The position numbers and the translations under genes were made by a program. A DNA stretch of 64,000 nt from Massilia eburnea (GTDB taxonomy: Bacteria > Pseudomonadota > Gammaproteobacteria > Burkholderiales > Burkholderiaceae_D). The notes below the pieces were generated by a model that saw only the letters and a list, made by a program, of their open reading frames with translations, did no database searches and was not told the DNA's origin. Positions 36,517-46,400 of the stretch are shown one piece after another (within the stretch, counting starts at the first letter, position 1; each line of letters begins with the position of its first letter). Location of the stretch: NCBI RefSeq assembly GCF_009720745.1, contig NZ_WNKX01000015.1, forward strand, positions 85,536 through 149,535. The letters are read 5' to 3'.

Positions 36517-36544
36517 AAAAGGGCGCCAGAAATGGCGCCCTTTT
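36517..36544. terminator. lon: Bidirectional-type terminator after lon
   Basis: AAAAGGGCGCCA (36517-36528), loop GAAA, TGGCGCCCTTTT (36533-36544) followed by more T. A perfect 12-bp stem with a stable tetraloop. Confidence 0.93.
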
Positions 36545-36554
36545 ATTTTTACCC

Positions 36555-36584
36555 TTGACATAAAGCAACCCGCCCCTGTCTAAT
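36555..36584 (+). promoter_or_regulatory. hupB promoter
   Basis: Perfect -35 TTGACA (36555-36560) and 5/6 -10 TCTAAT (36579-36584) with an 18-bp spacer, about 83 bp before the HU start codon. Confidence 0.7.
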
Positions 36585-36667
36585 ACGGCCTCAAGATTTT
36601 TGTGCAACTCAAAACGCTGCATCAAAAAACGGTATAAACGATATAAACCTTTGTGACGGGGACTGTA

Positions 36668-36940
36668 ATGAACAAGACCGAACTGATCGACCACATCGCG
36701 ACTTCCGCTGACATCTCCAAGGCCGCTGCTGCACGCGCCCTGGACGCAGTGATCGATGGCGTAACCACCACCCTGGCCAAGAACGACAGCGTCACCCTGG
36801 TTGGCTTTGGCACCTTCTCCGTAAGCGAACGCGCTGCCCGCACCGGCCGCAACCCACGCACCAAAGAAGAGATCAAAATCGACGCAGCAAAAGTTCCAAA
36901 ATTTAAAGCTGGTAAAGCTTTGAAAGACGCTGTACAATAA
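36668..36940 (+). CDS. hupB: DNA-binding protein HU-beta
   Basis: A 90-residue nucleoid protein that bends DNA as a dimer. It starts [11 protein letters not shown] and carries the HU/IHF signature [18 protein letters not shown], whose arm Pro intercalates DNA. ATG 36668 gives the standard length; an in-frame GTG five codons upstream is unlikely. The gene lies after lon, as in many proteobacteria, and 41 bp before tRNA-Val. Confidence 0.96.
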   Translation: MNKTELIDHIATSADISKAAAARALDAVIDGVTTTLAKNDSVTLVGFGTFSVSERAARTGRNPRTKEEIKIDAAKVPKFKAGKALKDAVQ

Positions 36941-36947
36941 TGGCCTT

Positions 36948-36969
36948 CGGTAAGCAGTGATGCTTACCG
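36948..36969 (+). other. Perfect hairpin between hupB and tRNA-Val
   Basis: CGGTAAGCA (36948-36956), loop GTGA, TGCTTACCG (36961-36969). A 9-bp perfect stem without a T-run, so it looks like a processing or stability element rather than a terminator. The hupB promoter may therefore feed the tRNAs. Confidence 0.5.
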
Positions 36970-36981
36970 GGCAGTTTAAGC

Positions 36982-37057
36982 GGGCGCTTAGCTCAGTTGG
37001 TAGAGCGGATCCCTTACAAGGATTAGGTCGGGAGTTCGAGCCTCTCAGCGCCCACCA
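36982..37057 (+). tRNA. tRNA-Val (UAC)
   Basis: A 76-nt tRNA. GGGCGCT pairs with AGCGCCC, then A and encoded CCA (37055-37057). Anticodon TAC is at 37015-37017. D-arm GCTCAGTTGGTAGAGC is normal. Confidence 0.97.
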
Positions 37058-37095
37058 AAGCTTAAACACAATGTAGTACCTGTGTTGTGAATGCT

Positions 37096-37172
37096 GGAGC
37101 GGTAGTTCAGTTGGTTAGAATACCGGCCTGTCACGCCGGGGGTCGCGGGTTCGAGCCCCGTCCGCTCCGCCA
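37096..37172 (+). tRNA. tRNA-Asp (GUC), copy 1
   Basis: A 77-nt tRNA. GGAGCGG pairs with CCGCTCC, then G and encoded CCA (37170-37172). Anticodon GTC is at 37130-37132. Confidence 0.97.
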
Positions 37173-37193
37173 GCAAACGCACACACACTACCT

Positions 37194-37270
37194 GGAGCGG
37201 TAGTTCAGTTGGTTAGAATACCGGCCTGTCACGCCGGGGGTCGCGGGTTCGAGCCCCGTCCGCTCCGCCA
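37194..37270 (+). tRNA. tRNA-Asp (GUC), copy 2
   Basis: Identical in all 77 bases to the copy 21 bp upstream, with anticodon GTC at 37228-37230 and encoded CCA at 37268-37270. Probably one Val-Asp-Asp transcript ended by the terminator just downstream. Confidence 0.97.
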
Positions 37271-37278
37271 GAATCCCG

Positions 37279-37316
37279 AAAAAGCCCCACAAGTCCTCAA
37301 GACGGTGGGGCTTTTT
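37279..37316 (+). terminator. Terminator of the tRNA cluster
   Basis: AAAAAGCCCCAC (37279-37290) pairs with GTGGGGCTTTTT (37305-37316): a 12-bp stem with a 14-nt loop and T-run. Confidence 0.9.
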
Positions 37317-37395
37317 CATTTGCTATTGGAGCAACTGCCCTGTAAAATCGCGCGAGCAGTTTTAAAGCCTCCACTCTAGGAAAACAATAGCTGAC

Positions 37396-39300
37396 ATGTT
37401 TGATTTCGTACGTACGCATCAAAAGCTGATGCAGATTATCCTGGCGCTCCTGATTGTGCCGTCCTTTGTGCTGGTCGGTGTCAGCGGCGTGAAGCTGTTC
37501 GGCGAAGACGCGAATACCATTGCCAAGGTCGCCGGCCATCCGCTTACGCAGCAGGAATGGGAAAACGCCCAGCGAAACCAGCTGGACCGTATGCGCCAGC
37601 AAATGGGCAAGCAGTTCGACCAGAAGCTGTTCGATACTCCTGAATTCAAACAGGGCATCCTGGACCAGCTGATCGCCCAGCGCGCGATCAATGCGGAGAT
37701 CCGTAATTCGCACCTGACTGTCAGCGACGCGAAGATCCAGCAAACCGTTCTGGCCCAACTGCCGATGCTGGTCAAGGCCGATGGCACCTTCGACACCAAT
37801 CAATACGTACAGATCCTGGCAAACCAGGGCATGAACGTGAGCATGCACCAGGATCAGCTGCGCAATGAACTGACTCTGGAGCAGGTATCCAGCGGCATTG
37901 AACTGAGCGGCTTCGTCCCACGTACCGTCTCCAAAGCCGTTTCCGATTTCGGTTCGCAAGAGCGCGAAGTGCAGGAACTGGCGCTGCCAGTGTCGAAGTT
38001 CCTGCCGGACGTGAAGGTCACCGACGAAATGGTTAAGGCTTTCTACGACAAGAACGCCAAGCTGTTCGAGATTCCTGAATCCGCCAAGATCGAATACGTT
38101 GTGCTGAACGCTGACGCGATCGCTGCCCAAGTGACCGTGACTGACCAGGAAGTCGCTGACTACTACAAGGCTAATACTGGTCGTTTCACCGAGCCTGAAA
38201 GCCGCCGTGCTTCGCACATTCTGATCTTGGGCGACAAAGATAAAGCTGCCGCTAAAGTAAAGGCTGAAGCCATTCTGGCTGAGGTGCGCAAGAACCCGGC
38301 TGACTTTGCGAAGATCGCAAAGGCCAAGTCTGAAGATCCAGGCTCCGCCGACAAGGGCGGTGACCTCGGCATCCTGCAGAAGGACGCCTTCGTCAAGCCA
38401 GTGGAAGAGGCAATCCTGAAATTGAAGCAAGGCGAGATCAGCGGCCTGGTGGAGTCTGACTACGGCTACCACATCATCACCGTGACCGAACTCAAGCCGA
38501 CTCACGTGAAGCCGCTGGACGAAGTGAAGGGCGACATCGCGGCCGAAATCAAGAAGGCGAAAGCCGGCAAGCTGTACACGGATATGTCCAGCGACTTCAC
38601 CGACACTGTGTACTCGCAGTATGAGAGCCTGAAGCCAGCCGCCGACAAGCTGAAGCTGAAGATCGAAACGGTGGAGGGCATCGGCCGCCAGCCTAACCCG
38701 ATCCTGGGAGCCGCACCATTCAACAATCCTAAGTTCCTGGCCGCCCTGTTCACCGATGACACGCTGAAGAACAAGCGCAACACCGAGGCAGTGGAAGTCG
38801 CGCCGCAAACCCTGATCGCGGGCCGCATCGTTGAATTCAAGCCGGCTTCGAAAAAGCCGCTGGCTGAAGTGGAATCTGCGATCAAGCAGCGCGTCGCTGT
38901 GGAAGAAGCGGTGAAGGCCGCGACCAAGGCCGGTGAAGAAAAGCTGGCTGCCGCCAAGAAGACCGGCGACGCCACCGGCTTCGGCGAAGTGAAAACCATT
39001 TCGCGCGCCAAAGCCGACGGTATCAACCCGGCTGCTGTTGCCGCTGTGATGAAGGCTGATGTATCGAAGCTGCCTGCTTACGTTGGCGTAGAGATTCCAG
39101 GCCAAGGCTACGGCGTCTACCGCATCGGCAAGGTTGGTCAGCCAGCCGCGCAAGATAAGGACCGCCGCGAGCAGGAAGCGCAGCGTATCAACCAGATCGT
39201 CGCGCAGCAAGAAATGACCAGCTACGTCGAAGCGCTGAAGCAGAAAGCCAAAGTAAAGATCCTGCGTCCAGTCGCAACGATCAAGAAGCAGGCCGAGTAA
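37396..39300 (+). CDS. ppiD: Periplasmic folding chaperone PpiD (SurA_N/parvulin)
   Basis: A 634-residue protein anchored by one N-terminal helix (about 14-33, QIILALLIVPSFVLVGVSGV) with a periplasmic chaperone module. The SurA-like N-terminal domain covers about 40-220. A rotamase (parvulin) domain about 240-360 shows ASHILIL, AKSEDPGSADKGGDLG and SDYGYHIITV. A helical C-terminal region follows. PpiD sits near the SecYEG exit and helps outer-membrane protein folding. The position after hupB and tRNAs is the classic lon-hupB-ppiD order. Confidence 0.94.
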   Translation: MFDFVRTHQKLMQIILALLIVPSFVLVGVSGVKLFGEDANTIAKVAGHPLTQQEWENAQRNQLDRMRQQMGKQFDQKLFDTPEFKQGILDQLIAQRAINAEIRNSHLTVSDAKIQQTVLAQLPMLVKADGTFDTNQYVQILANQGMNVSMHQDQLRNELTLEQVSSGIELSGFVPRTVSKAVSDFGSQEREVQELALPVSKFLPDVKVTDEMVKAFYDKNAKLFEIPESAKIEYVVLNADAIAAQVTVTDQEVADYYKANTGRFTEPESRRASHILILGDKDKAAAKVKAEAILAEVRKNPADFAKIAKAKSEDPGSADKGGDLGILQKDAFVKPVEEAILKLKQGEISGLVESDYGYHIITVTELKPTHVKPLDEVKGDIAAEIKKAKAGKLYTDMSSDFTDTVYSQYESLKPAADKLKLKIETVEGIGRQPNPILGAAPFNNPKFLAALFTDDTLKNKRNTEAVEVAPQTLIAGRIVEFKPASKKPLAEVESAIKQRVAVEEAVKAATKAGEEKLAAAKKTGDATGFGEVKTISRAKADGINPAAVAAVMKADVSKLPAYVGVEIPGQGYGVYRIGKVGQPAAQDKDRREQEAQRINQIVAQQEMTSYVEALKQKAKVKILRPVATIKKQAE

Positions 39301-39314
39301 TATCCGGATCGCGC

Positions 39315-39357
39315 AAAAAAAGCCGGTGTCCGTTAGCGCGGACACCGGCTTTTTTTC
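39315..39357. terminator. ppiD terminator
   Basis: AGCCGGTGTCCG (39321-39332), loop TTAGCG, CGGACACCGGCT (39339-39350) followed by seven T and preceded by seven A. A perfect 12-bp stem, effective in either direction. Confidence 0.95.
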
Positions 39358-39362
39358 GTCAA

Positions 39363-39415
39363 TGGCGGCAGCGCAGGCGGGTCAGACCCAGGGGTCAGAC
39401 CCGCCTGTGCCGCCA
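39363..39415. repeat. Short GTCAG-type palindromic element between ppiD and mnmH (copy 4)
   Basis: A 53-bp element with outer arms TGGCGGCA (39363-39370)/TGCCGCCA (39408-39415) and inner arms CAGGCGGG (39374-39381)/CCCGCCTG (39400-39407). Its centre has two direct copies of GGGTCAGACCC (39379-39389 and 39392-39402). It shares the core with the other copies but has different ends. Confidence 0.75.
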
Positions 39416-39458
39416 CTATCGGCAAGTTCGGCCTTCCAGCGGCGGCGAGTTTGCCTGG

Positions 39459-40514
39459 TCAAGCGCCGTGCAGTTTGCGTGCCGCCGCGACAAAGGATTC
39501 AGGCGAAATATCGGGCAGCGCCACCTCCACGGCTTTGTCAAACTGCACGAAATTCCGGTGAATCGATTTAAGATAAGCCGGATCATAATGATCCACCAGT
39601 AGTTCATCCACCAGCGCCGGCATTTCCCCCGCAGTCGCCATCGCCTGCCAGCGCTCGATCCTCTCGCGTCCATGCAGCTGCACCAGGAATTCCAGCTGCG
39701 AATTCAAGGCTGGGGCATTGCAGGCAAAGTGCTGGTAATCCTCAATCAGCAGCTTGACGCGATCCTCGCGCGATACCTGCATGGAAATGCATGGCGAAGC
39801 GCGCATGCGCTCCATCAGAGAGCCGGGCACACGCAGGCTGCCGACCTTGCGGCTCTCAGACTCCACGAACACCGGCAAATTCGGATCAAAGCGGCGCAGC
39901 CGGTCCCAGATCGAAGTCTCGAATGCCTTCTGCGATGGCTGCGGCTGGCAGGGAATATTCCCGAGCACCGAGCCGCGATGCGCAGCCAGCTGCTCGAGGT
40001 CGAGCACTTGGGCGCCAACTGCCTCCAACGTGTCGAGCAAGCGAGTCTTGCCGCTGCCGGTGGTGCCGCAGATTACGCGGAAATCCAGCTGCGGTTCCAA
40101 TTCCAACTGTGAGTTGATCGCAGTGCGGAAGGCCTTGTATCCGCCATCAAGCTGCACCACTGGCCAGCCGATCTTGGCCAGCACGGTCGCCATCGAACCG
40201 CTGCGGTTGCCGCCGCGCCAGCAGTAAACCAGCGGCTTCCAGTCTTTCGGCTTATCCAGCCAAAGCGTCTCGATGTGGTAACCGATATTCTTCGACACCA
40301 TGGCTGCGCCAACTTTTTTCGCCTCGAAGGAGCCGACCTGCTTGTACATGGTGCCGACCGTGATGCGCTGTTCGTCATCCAGCACCGGGCAGTTGATTGC
40401 GTTCGGCAGGTGGTCGAGTGCATATTCCGACGGGCTGCGCGCGTCGATGATGGTGTCGAAATCATCCAGGCGGGAGAGGACGTCTTCGATAGGCAGGATT
40501 TGTGGGTACTTCAT
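39459..40514 (-). CDS. mnmH: tRNA 2-selenouridine synthase
   Basis: A 351-residue enzyme that replaces sulfur by selenium in 2-thiouridine at tRNA position 34, by way of a geranylated intermediate. The N-terminal rhodanese domain (about 5-125) has catalytic Cys98 in VYCWRGGNRSGS, and the C-terminal P-loop domain has GTTGSGKT. Length fits E. coli SelU/MnmH (364). It would need selenophosphate from selD, not seen in this window. The start overlaps the tesA stop by four bases, so it is coupled to tesA. Confidence 0.94.
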   Translation of the reverse strand: MKYPQILPIEDVLSRLDDFDTIIDARSPSEYALDHLPNAINCPVLDDEQRITVGTMYKQVGSFEAKKVGAAMVSKNIGYHIETLWLDKPKDWKPLVYCWRGGNRSGSMATVLAKIGWPVVQLDGGYKAFRTAINSQLELEPQLDFRVICGTTGSGKTRLLDTLEAVGAQVLDLEQLAAHRGSVLGNIPCQPQPSQKAFETSIWDRLRRFDPNLPVFVESESRKVGSLRVPGSLMERMRASPCISMQVSREDRVKLLIEDYQHFACNAPALNSQLEFLVQLHGRERIERWQAMATAGEMPALVDELLVDHYDPAYLKSIHRNFVQFDKAVEVALPDISPESFVAAARKLHGA

Positions 40515-41140
40515 TTTGTTTTCAGTATTGGCTGGAGATAGGGCCAGATATTGCCCAGGATGATAGGGTGTGCCTGCGCCAGCGGATGCAGGCGGTCGGG
40601 CTGGAACAGTTCGGGTTTCTGCGCAACGCCATCGAGCATGAAGGGCGCCAGCGGCACTTTCACTTCTTTGCTTAAGGCGCCATACATGGCGAAGAATTTA
40701 TCCGCATAGTCGCGGCCATAGTTGGGCGGCATACGCATCCCCACCAGCAGCACGCGGGCGCCGGCCTTGCGCGAAACGTCGACCATGCCGCGCAGGTTGG
40801 CCTCGGCAGCGGCGACGGGCAAGCCGCGCAAGCCATCGTTGGCGCCGAGCTCGATGATCACCACATCCGGCCTGTGCTTGCTCAGCAGGGCGGGCAGGCG
40901 AGTCCGCCCGCCGCTGGTCGTTTCGCCGCTCACGCTGGCGTTGACGACGCTGGCATCAATTTTCTGCTCCCTCAAGCGCTGGTCGAGCAGGGCTACCCAG
41001 CCGCTGCCACGGGAAATGCCATATTCCGCCGACAGGCTGTCGCCCACCACGAGGACTGTGTTTGATGCAGAATAGGCGTTCGTGGCGGCGCTGAACAACA
41101 GAAGCAGCACCGCAAAGCAGCGGACTATATTTTTGAACAT
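40511..41140 (-). CDS. tesA: Arylesterase / acyl-CoA thioesterase I (SGNH hydrolase)
   Basis: A periplasmic esterase/lysophospholipase-type SGNH hydrolase of about 209 residues. Signal peptide about 1-25 (ends NAYSA). Block I is VGDSLSAEYG with the nucleophile Ser, block III is ELGANDGLRG, and block V is PDRLHPLAQAHP with the Asp-His pair. An alternative ATG lies two codons upstream at 41146. The start codon overlaps that of the divergent ABC ATPase gene within the same CATG, so neither gene has separate promoter space between them. Confidence 0.92.
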   Translation of the reverse strand: MFKNIVRCFAVLLLLFSAATNAYSASNTVLVVGDSLSAEYGISRGSGWVALLDQRLREQKIDASVVNASVSGETTSGGRTRLPALLSKHRPDVVIIELGANDGLRGLPVAAAEANLRGMVDVSRKAGARVLLVGMRMPPNYGRDYADKFFAMYGALSKEVKVPLAPFMLDGVAQKPELFQPDRLHPLAQAHPIILGNIWPYLQPILKTK

Positions 41141-41843
41141 GACCATGCGTGATATTCCTCAATCTTCCAGGCAGCTGGCGCAGGCGGCGATTACTGTTTC
41201 GGGCCTGGGTAAGCGGGTGGCCGACGCCAGCGGCGAATTGACCATCCTGCATGGGGTGGATTTTACCGTGCAAAAGGCCGAGACGCTTGCCATTGTAGGG
41301 GCTTCCGGTTCCGGCAAATCGACTTTGCTCGGTCTCCTGGCGGGCCTGGATACGCCAAGCGAAGGCAAAGTGGTGCTGGATGGTGTTGATATCTTCGCCC
41401 TGGATGAGGATGGGCGTGCCGCACTGCGCAAGGAAAAACTGGGCTTTGTATTCCAGTCCTTCCAGCTGCTGCCGCATTTGACGGCGGTGGAAAATGTCAT
41501 GCTGCCGCTGGAGCTGGCTGGCGACGGCGCCGCACGCGAGAAGGCCGAGGCCATGCTGGGTCGCGTTGGCCTGTCCAGCCGATTGAAGCATTACCCTAAA
41601 TTCCTCTCCGGCGGGGAGCAGCAGCGTGTAGCGCTGGCACGTGCGTTCGTGACGCAGCCGCCGTTGCTGCTGGCCGACGAACCCACCGGCAGCCTTGACG
41701 CCGCCACAGGCGAATCGGTGATCCAGCTGATGTTCGAATTGAACCGCGAGCACGGCTCCACCCTGGTGCTCGTTACGCACGACACGCATATCGCGGCACG
41801 CTGCGGCCGCGTCATCACCATCGCAGCGGGCCGCCTCGTTTAA
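41139..41843 (+). CDS. ABC transporter ATP-binding protein (YbbA/LolD-like)
   Basis: A 234-residue ATPase. Walker A GASGSGKST, signature LSGGEQQRVALARA, Walker B LLADEPTGSLD and the H-loop VTHDTH are all intact. It resembles YbbA, which pairs with the permease YbbP and is divergent from tesA in enterobacteria. Here no permease follows: the next gene is convergent and overlaps by four bases. The start is either ATG 41139 or 41145; an in-frame ATG at 41082 is inside tesA and unlikely. Confidence 0.9.
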   Translation: MTMRDIPQSSRQLAQAAITVSGLGKRVADASGELTILHGVDFTVQKAETLAIVGASGSGKSTLLGLLAGLDTPSEGKVVLDGVDIFALDEDGRAALRKEKLGFVFQSFQLLPHLTAVENVMLPLELAGDGAAREKAEAMLGRVGLSSRLKHYPKFLSGGEQQRVALARAFVTQPPLLLADEPTGSLDAATGESVIQLMFELNREHGSTLVLVTHDTHIAARCGRVITIAAGRLV

Positions 41844-43372
41844 CTGCCGTGCTGCGCCGCCAGGCGGTTCACCGCTGCGCGGATGGCCGGAATCAGCTCA
41901 CTCGCCGTGATGCCGATTGGACCCGCGCCTTCGCTGACCAGCACATCGGCTGCCATCCCGTGCAGCCAGGCGCCTGCCAATGCAGCTTCCCATTCCGGCC
42001 AGCCCTGCGCGAGCAAGGCGCCGCACAGACCTGAAAGCACATCGCCCGCGCCCGCCGTTGCAAGGGCCGGATTTCCCGTGTTGTTGATGACGATGGTTCC
42101 GTCGCGTGCGGCGATGACAGTTCCCGACCCTTTCAGCACAACGGTTGCCGCCAGCTTGCTCGCCAAGCGCCGTGCAGCGGCAGGGCGGTCTGCCTGGACC
42201 TGGTCCGCGCTCATGCCCAGCAGCCGTGCCGCTTCCAGCGGATGCGGCGTCAGGATGCAGGGAGCGCTGCGCTGCGCCAACTGGGTCTGCAAGGGCCCGG
42301 AGCCAGCCACCAGGTTGAGTGCGTCGGCATCGAGGACGACCGGGCTGTGGCTGTGCAGGGCGCTGGCCAGCATTTCCGCGCCGGACGCTGAGCCGCCCAT
42401 GCCGGGGCCAATCACCAGGATGGCGCTGTTGAAATCGTACTCCTGGGCGCTGCGGCACATCAGCTCTGGTTGCGCCGCATCGAAGGCCGGCGGATCGCCG
42501 ACAAAGCAGGCATAAACCCGTCCGGCGCCCGCGTTAAGGGCCGTGCGTGCAGCGAGGATCGGCGCCCCTGCCATCCCCCGCGCGCCGCCCACCACGGCCA
42601 CGCTGCCGTTGCTGCCCTTGTGCGAACTATGCCGCCGCCGGCGTGCACAGTGCGCGAACAGGGCCACGTCGTTCAGTTTCGCCCGCGCCGGCGGGAACAG
42701 GTCGCGGTCGATGTCCAGACTGCTGGGGATGACCAGGCCGGCGTGGTCGCGGCCTTCGGCCGTGTGGAGGCCGGGCTTGTCGCCGATGAAGGTGACCGTA
42801 TGCGTCGCGCGCAGTGCAGTGCCAGCGTCGCCGCCTACGATGGCGCCAGTGTCGGCATCGAGCCCGCTTGGCACGTCGAGGGCGATGACCTGGCAGCGCA
42901 GCTGGTTGACGGTCGCCACCAGCACTGCGAATTCGCCGGTGATGGCGCGCGCAAGGCCGATGCCGAACAAGCCGTCGACCACCAGGGTCCAGTCCGTACC
43001 CTGCATTGCCGCCTGCCCATCGGCTGCGCTGGCAAGGGTCATAAGACGGGCAGGGGAGTTGACGGCCCGGTGCAGTGCGGCGTCGCGCTCAGCGGCAGGG
43101 GCGGAGGTTGGCGGAAAGTGCAGGATGGTCACCTGCGCCCCCGCGTGCGCCAGATGGGCCGCAGTTTCGAGGGCGTCGCCGCCATTATTTCCGGGTCCCG
43201 CCAGGACCAGAACGCGTGCCCGGCTGGTGGTGAACGGCAGCAGGTCGAGCGCTTCGTTCGCGCCGGCCTGGCCAGCACGCTGCATGAGCGCTCCCTCGGG
43301 CAATCGCTGCGCTGCGGCGTGCTCGATGGTGCGGATTTCTGCAACCGTGAAGAGGGGCGTCATGCAGCGCAT
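41840..43372 (-). CDS. nnr: Bifunctional NAD(P)HX epimerase / ADP-dependent NAD(P)HX dehydratase
   Basis: A 510-residue metabolite-repair enzyme that restores hydrated NAD(P)H. The N-terminal YjeF_N epimerase domain covers about 5-215 ([17 protein letters not shown]). The C-terminal ribokinase-like dehydratase covers about 235-505 and shows the signature [20 protein letters not shown]. Start may be ATG 43372 or ATG 43363; the latter gives [15 protein letters not shown]. Its stop overlaps the stop of the convergent ATPase gene. Confidence 0.94.
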   Translation of the reverse strand: MRCMTPLFTVAEIRTIEHAAAQRLPEGALMQRAGQAGANEALDLLPFTTSRARVLVLAGPGNNGGDALETAAHLAHAGAQVTILHFPPTSAPAAERDAALHRAVNSPARLMTLASAADGQAAMQGTDWTLVVDGLFGIGLARAITGEFAVLVATVNQLRCQVIALDVPSGLDADTGAIVGGDAGTALRATHTVTFIGDKPGLHTAEGRDHAGLVIPSSLDIDRDLFPPARAKLNDVALFAHCARRRRHSSHKGSNGSVAVVGGARGMAGAPILAARTALNAGAGRVYACFVGDPPAFDAAQPELMCRSAQEYDFNSAILVIGPGMGGSASGAEMLASALHSHSPVVLDADALNLVAGSGPLQTQLAQRSAPCILTPHPLEAARLLGMSADQVQADRPAAARRLASKLAATVVLKGSGTVIAARDGTIVINNTGNPALATAGAGDVLSGLCGALLAQGWPEWEAALAGAWLHGMAADVLVSEGAGPIGITASELIPAIRAAVNRLAAQHGS

Positions 43373-43417
43373 TCTAGCACTACAATAACTGCTTCACGAA
43401 CAGAGCGAGGCAGCGCA

Positions 43418-46400
43418 ATGGATTGGCAATTCTGGATCGACCGTGGCGGCACTTTCACCGACATCGTGGCGCGCCGGCCTGACGGCAGCCTGACCACCCA
43501 CAAGCTGCTGTCCGAAAGCCCTGGGCAATACCGCGACGCCGCGGTGGCGGGAATCCGGCACCTGCTCGGCGTGGCCAGCGCTGGCCCGATTCCTGTTGAG
43601 AGGGTCGATGCCGTGAAAATGGGCACCACGGTCGCCACCAATGCCCTGCTCGAACGCAAAGGCGAGCCGACGGTGCTTGCCATCACGCGCGGCTTTCGCG
43701 ATGCACTGCGCATCGCTTACCAGAATCGTCCCCGCCTGTTTGACCGGCATATCGTGCTGCCTGAACTGCTCTACCAGCGAGTGGTCGAAATAGACGAGCG
43801 CATAGGCGCCCACGGAGAGGTCGTCCAGGCACTGGACGCCGCAGCGGCACGCGCCGGACTGCAAGCAGAATACGACAGAGGCCTGCGGTCACTCGCCATC
43901 GTGCTGATGCACGGCTACCGCTATACCGCCCACGAAGCCGAGCTGGCCCGGATCGCGCGCGAAATCGGCTACACCCAGATTTCAGTGTCACACCAGGTCA
44001 GCCCCATGATGAAACTGGTGGCGCGCGGCGATACGACGGTGGTAGACGCCTACTTGTCGCCGATCCTGCGCCGCTATGTCGACCAGGTGGCTGCCGAGCT
44101 GCCAGGGGTGAACCTGCAATTCATGCAGTCCAGCGGCGGCCTGACGGACGCGCGCACCTTCCAGGGCAAGGACTCCATCCTGAGTGGTCCGGCGGGCGGC
44201 ATTGTCGGCATGGTGCGCGCCAGCCGCGCGGCGGGCTTTGAAAAAATTATCGGCTTCGACATGGGCGGCACATCGACTGATGTCTCGCATTTTTCGGGTG
44301 AGTTCGAACGCGTGTTTGAGACCCAGGTTGCGGGCGTACGCATGCGGGCGCCGATGATGAGCATTCACACGGTAGCTGCCGGCGGCGGCTCGGTCCTGCA
44401 CTTCGATGGCAGCCGTTTCCGGGTAGGCCCGGATAGCGCGGGTGCGGACCCAGGTCCGGCCAGCTACCGGCGTGGCGGCCCGCTGGCAGTCACCGACTGC
44501 AACGTCATGCTGGGCAAAATCCAGCCGGAATTCTTCCCGAAACTGTTCGGCAGAGATGGCGCGCAGGCGCTCGACTCGGCGACGGTGCAGCAGCAATTCA
44601 GCGCCATGGCGGCAGAAATCGAGGCCGCCACCGGTGCCCCATCCTCTCCCGAGCAAGTGGCGGAAGGATTTATCGAAATCGCGGTCGGCAATATGGCCAA
44701 CGCGATCAAGCAGATTTCCGTGCAGCGCGGACACGATGTGACCGAATACGCCTTGACCAGTTTTGGCGGCGCCGGTGGCCAGCACGCCTGCCTGGTGGCC
44801 GACGCGCTGGGCATGAAAACTGTCTTCATCCATTCATTGGCGGGCGTACTGTCCGCATATGGCATGGGCCTGGCCGACCAGACTGCAATGCGCGAAAGCG
44901 CGGTTGAAGTCCGCCTGGCGCCGGAAGCCGTTCCAGCGCTGGAAGCGCGGCTGCAGGAACTGGGCCGGGCTGCGGTGGCCGAGCTCCATGCGCAGGCCGT
45001 GGCAGGCGAACGTATCAGCGTGGTGAGACGTGTGCACCTGCGCTACGAAGGCACCGATTCAGCGCTGATCGTCCTGTTCGACAGCATCGAGCAAATGGAA
45101 GCGCAATTCGAGGCAGCGTATCGCAAGCGTTTCTCCTTCCTCATGCCGGCCAAGGCATTGATCGTGGAAGCGGTCTCGGTGGAAGCAATCGGCAAGTCCG
45201 ATGCTCCACCAGAAGCCCCGCCGCAACAGGCGCCGCGTCATGCGCCGTTGGCGCCGACGCAGACTGTGCGCATGTTCAGCGCCGGCCAATGGCATGATAC
45301 GGGCTTGTTCAAGCGTGACGCCACCCGCATTGGCGATATCATCAATGGCCCGGCCATCATCGCCGAAGCCAATGCCACGACAATTGTCGAACCTGGCTGG
45401 CAAGCTGAAGTCACGCCGCAAGACCACCTAGTGCTGACGCGTGTGGAAGCTTTACCGGCGCGCCGCGCCATCGGCACGACGGCCGATCCGGTGATGCTCG
45501 AGATCTTCAACAACCTGTTCATGTCGATCGCCGAGCAAATGGGCCTGCGCCTGCAGAATACCGCCTACTCGGTCAACATCAAGGAACGCCTTGATTTCAG
45601 CTGCGCCATCTTCGACGCGGAGGGCAACCTGATCGCCAACGCGCCGCATATGCCGGTGCATCTTGGTTCCATGGGAGAGAGCATCAAGACGGTGATGCGC
45701 GAAAATGCGGGCAAGATGCATCCCGGCGACGTCTATATGCTGAACGACCCGTATAACGGCGGTACCCACCTGCCGGACGTCACCGTCATCACGCCGGTCT
45801 TCGACGAGGCCGGCCGCGATATTCTTTTCTATGTCGGCTCCCGGGGCCACCACGCCGATATCGGAGGCAGTACGCCTGGCTCGATGCCGCCGGATTCCCG
45901 CACGATCGAGGAAGAGGGCGTGCTGATCAACAATTTCAAGCTGGTTGACGGCGCCGCCGGCGGCCAATTGCGCGACGCCGAGGCGCGCGCGTTACTGGGA
46001 AGCGCGCGCTACCCCGCCCGCAATCCAGACCAGAACATGGCCGATTTCCGCGCCCAGGTGGCGGCCAACCAGAAAGGCGTGGAAGAACTGCGCAAGATGG
46101 TGGCGCATTTCGGCCTCGATGTCGTGCGTGCGTATATGGGACATGTGCAGGACAATGCCGAAGAGGCAGTGCGCCGCGTGATCAGCGCGCTGCGCAACGG
46201 CAGTTACGAGCTCAAACTCGATAACGGCGCCGTGATCAACGTTGCGGTACGCGTCAATGCCGCCGAACGCAGTGCGGAAATCGACTTCAGCGGCACGTCC
46301 GGCCAACTGGATAACAATTTCAACGCGCCCTCCGCCGTCTGCATGGCGGCCGTGCTTTATGTGTTCCGCACCTTGGTCAATGACGACATTCCGCTCAACG

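Noticed and set aside
37096..37270. Tandem 77-bp repeat resembling a CRISPR or mobile repeat
   Set aside because: The two units are complete identical tRNA-Asp genes with CCA ends.
42470..43417. 316-codon N-terminal extension of the 5-oxoprolinase frame
   Set aside because: It is antisense to the NAD(P)HX repair gene and unlike the HyuA family. The true start at 43418 gives the conserved [13 protein letters not shown] opening.
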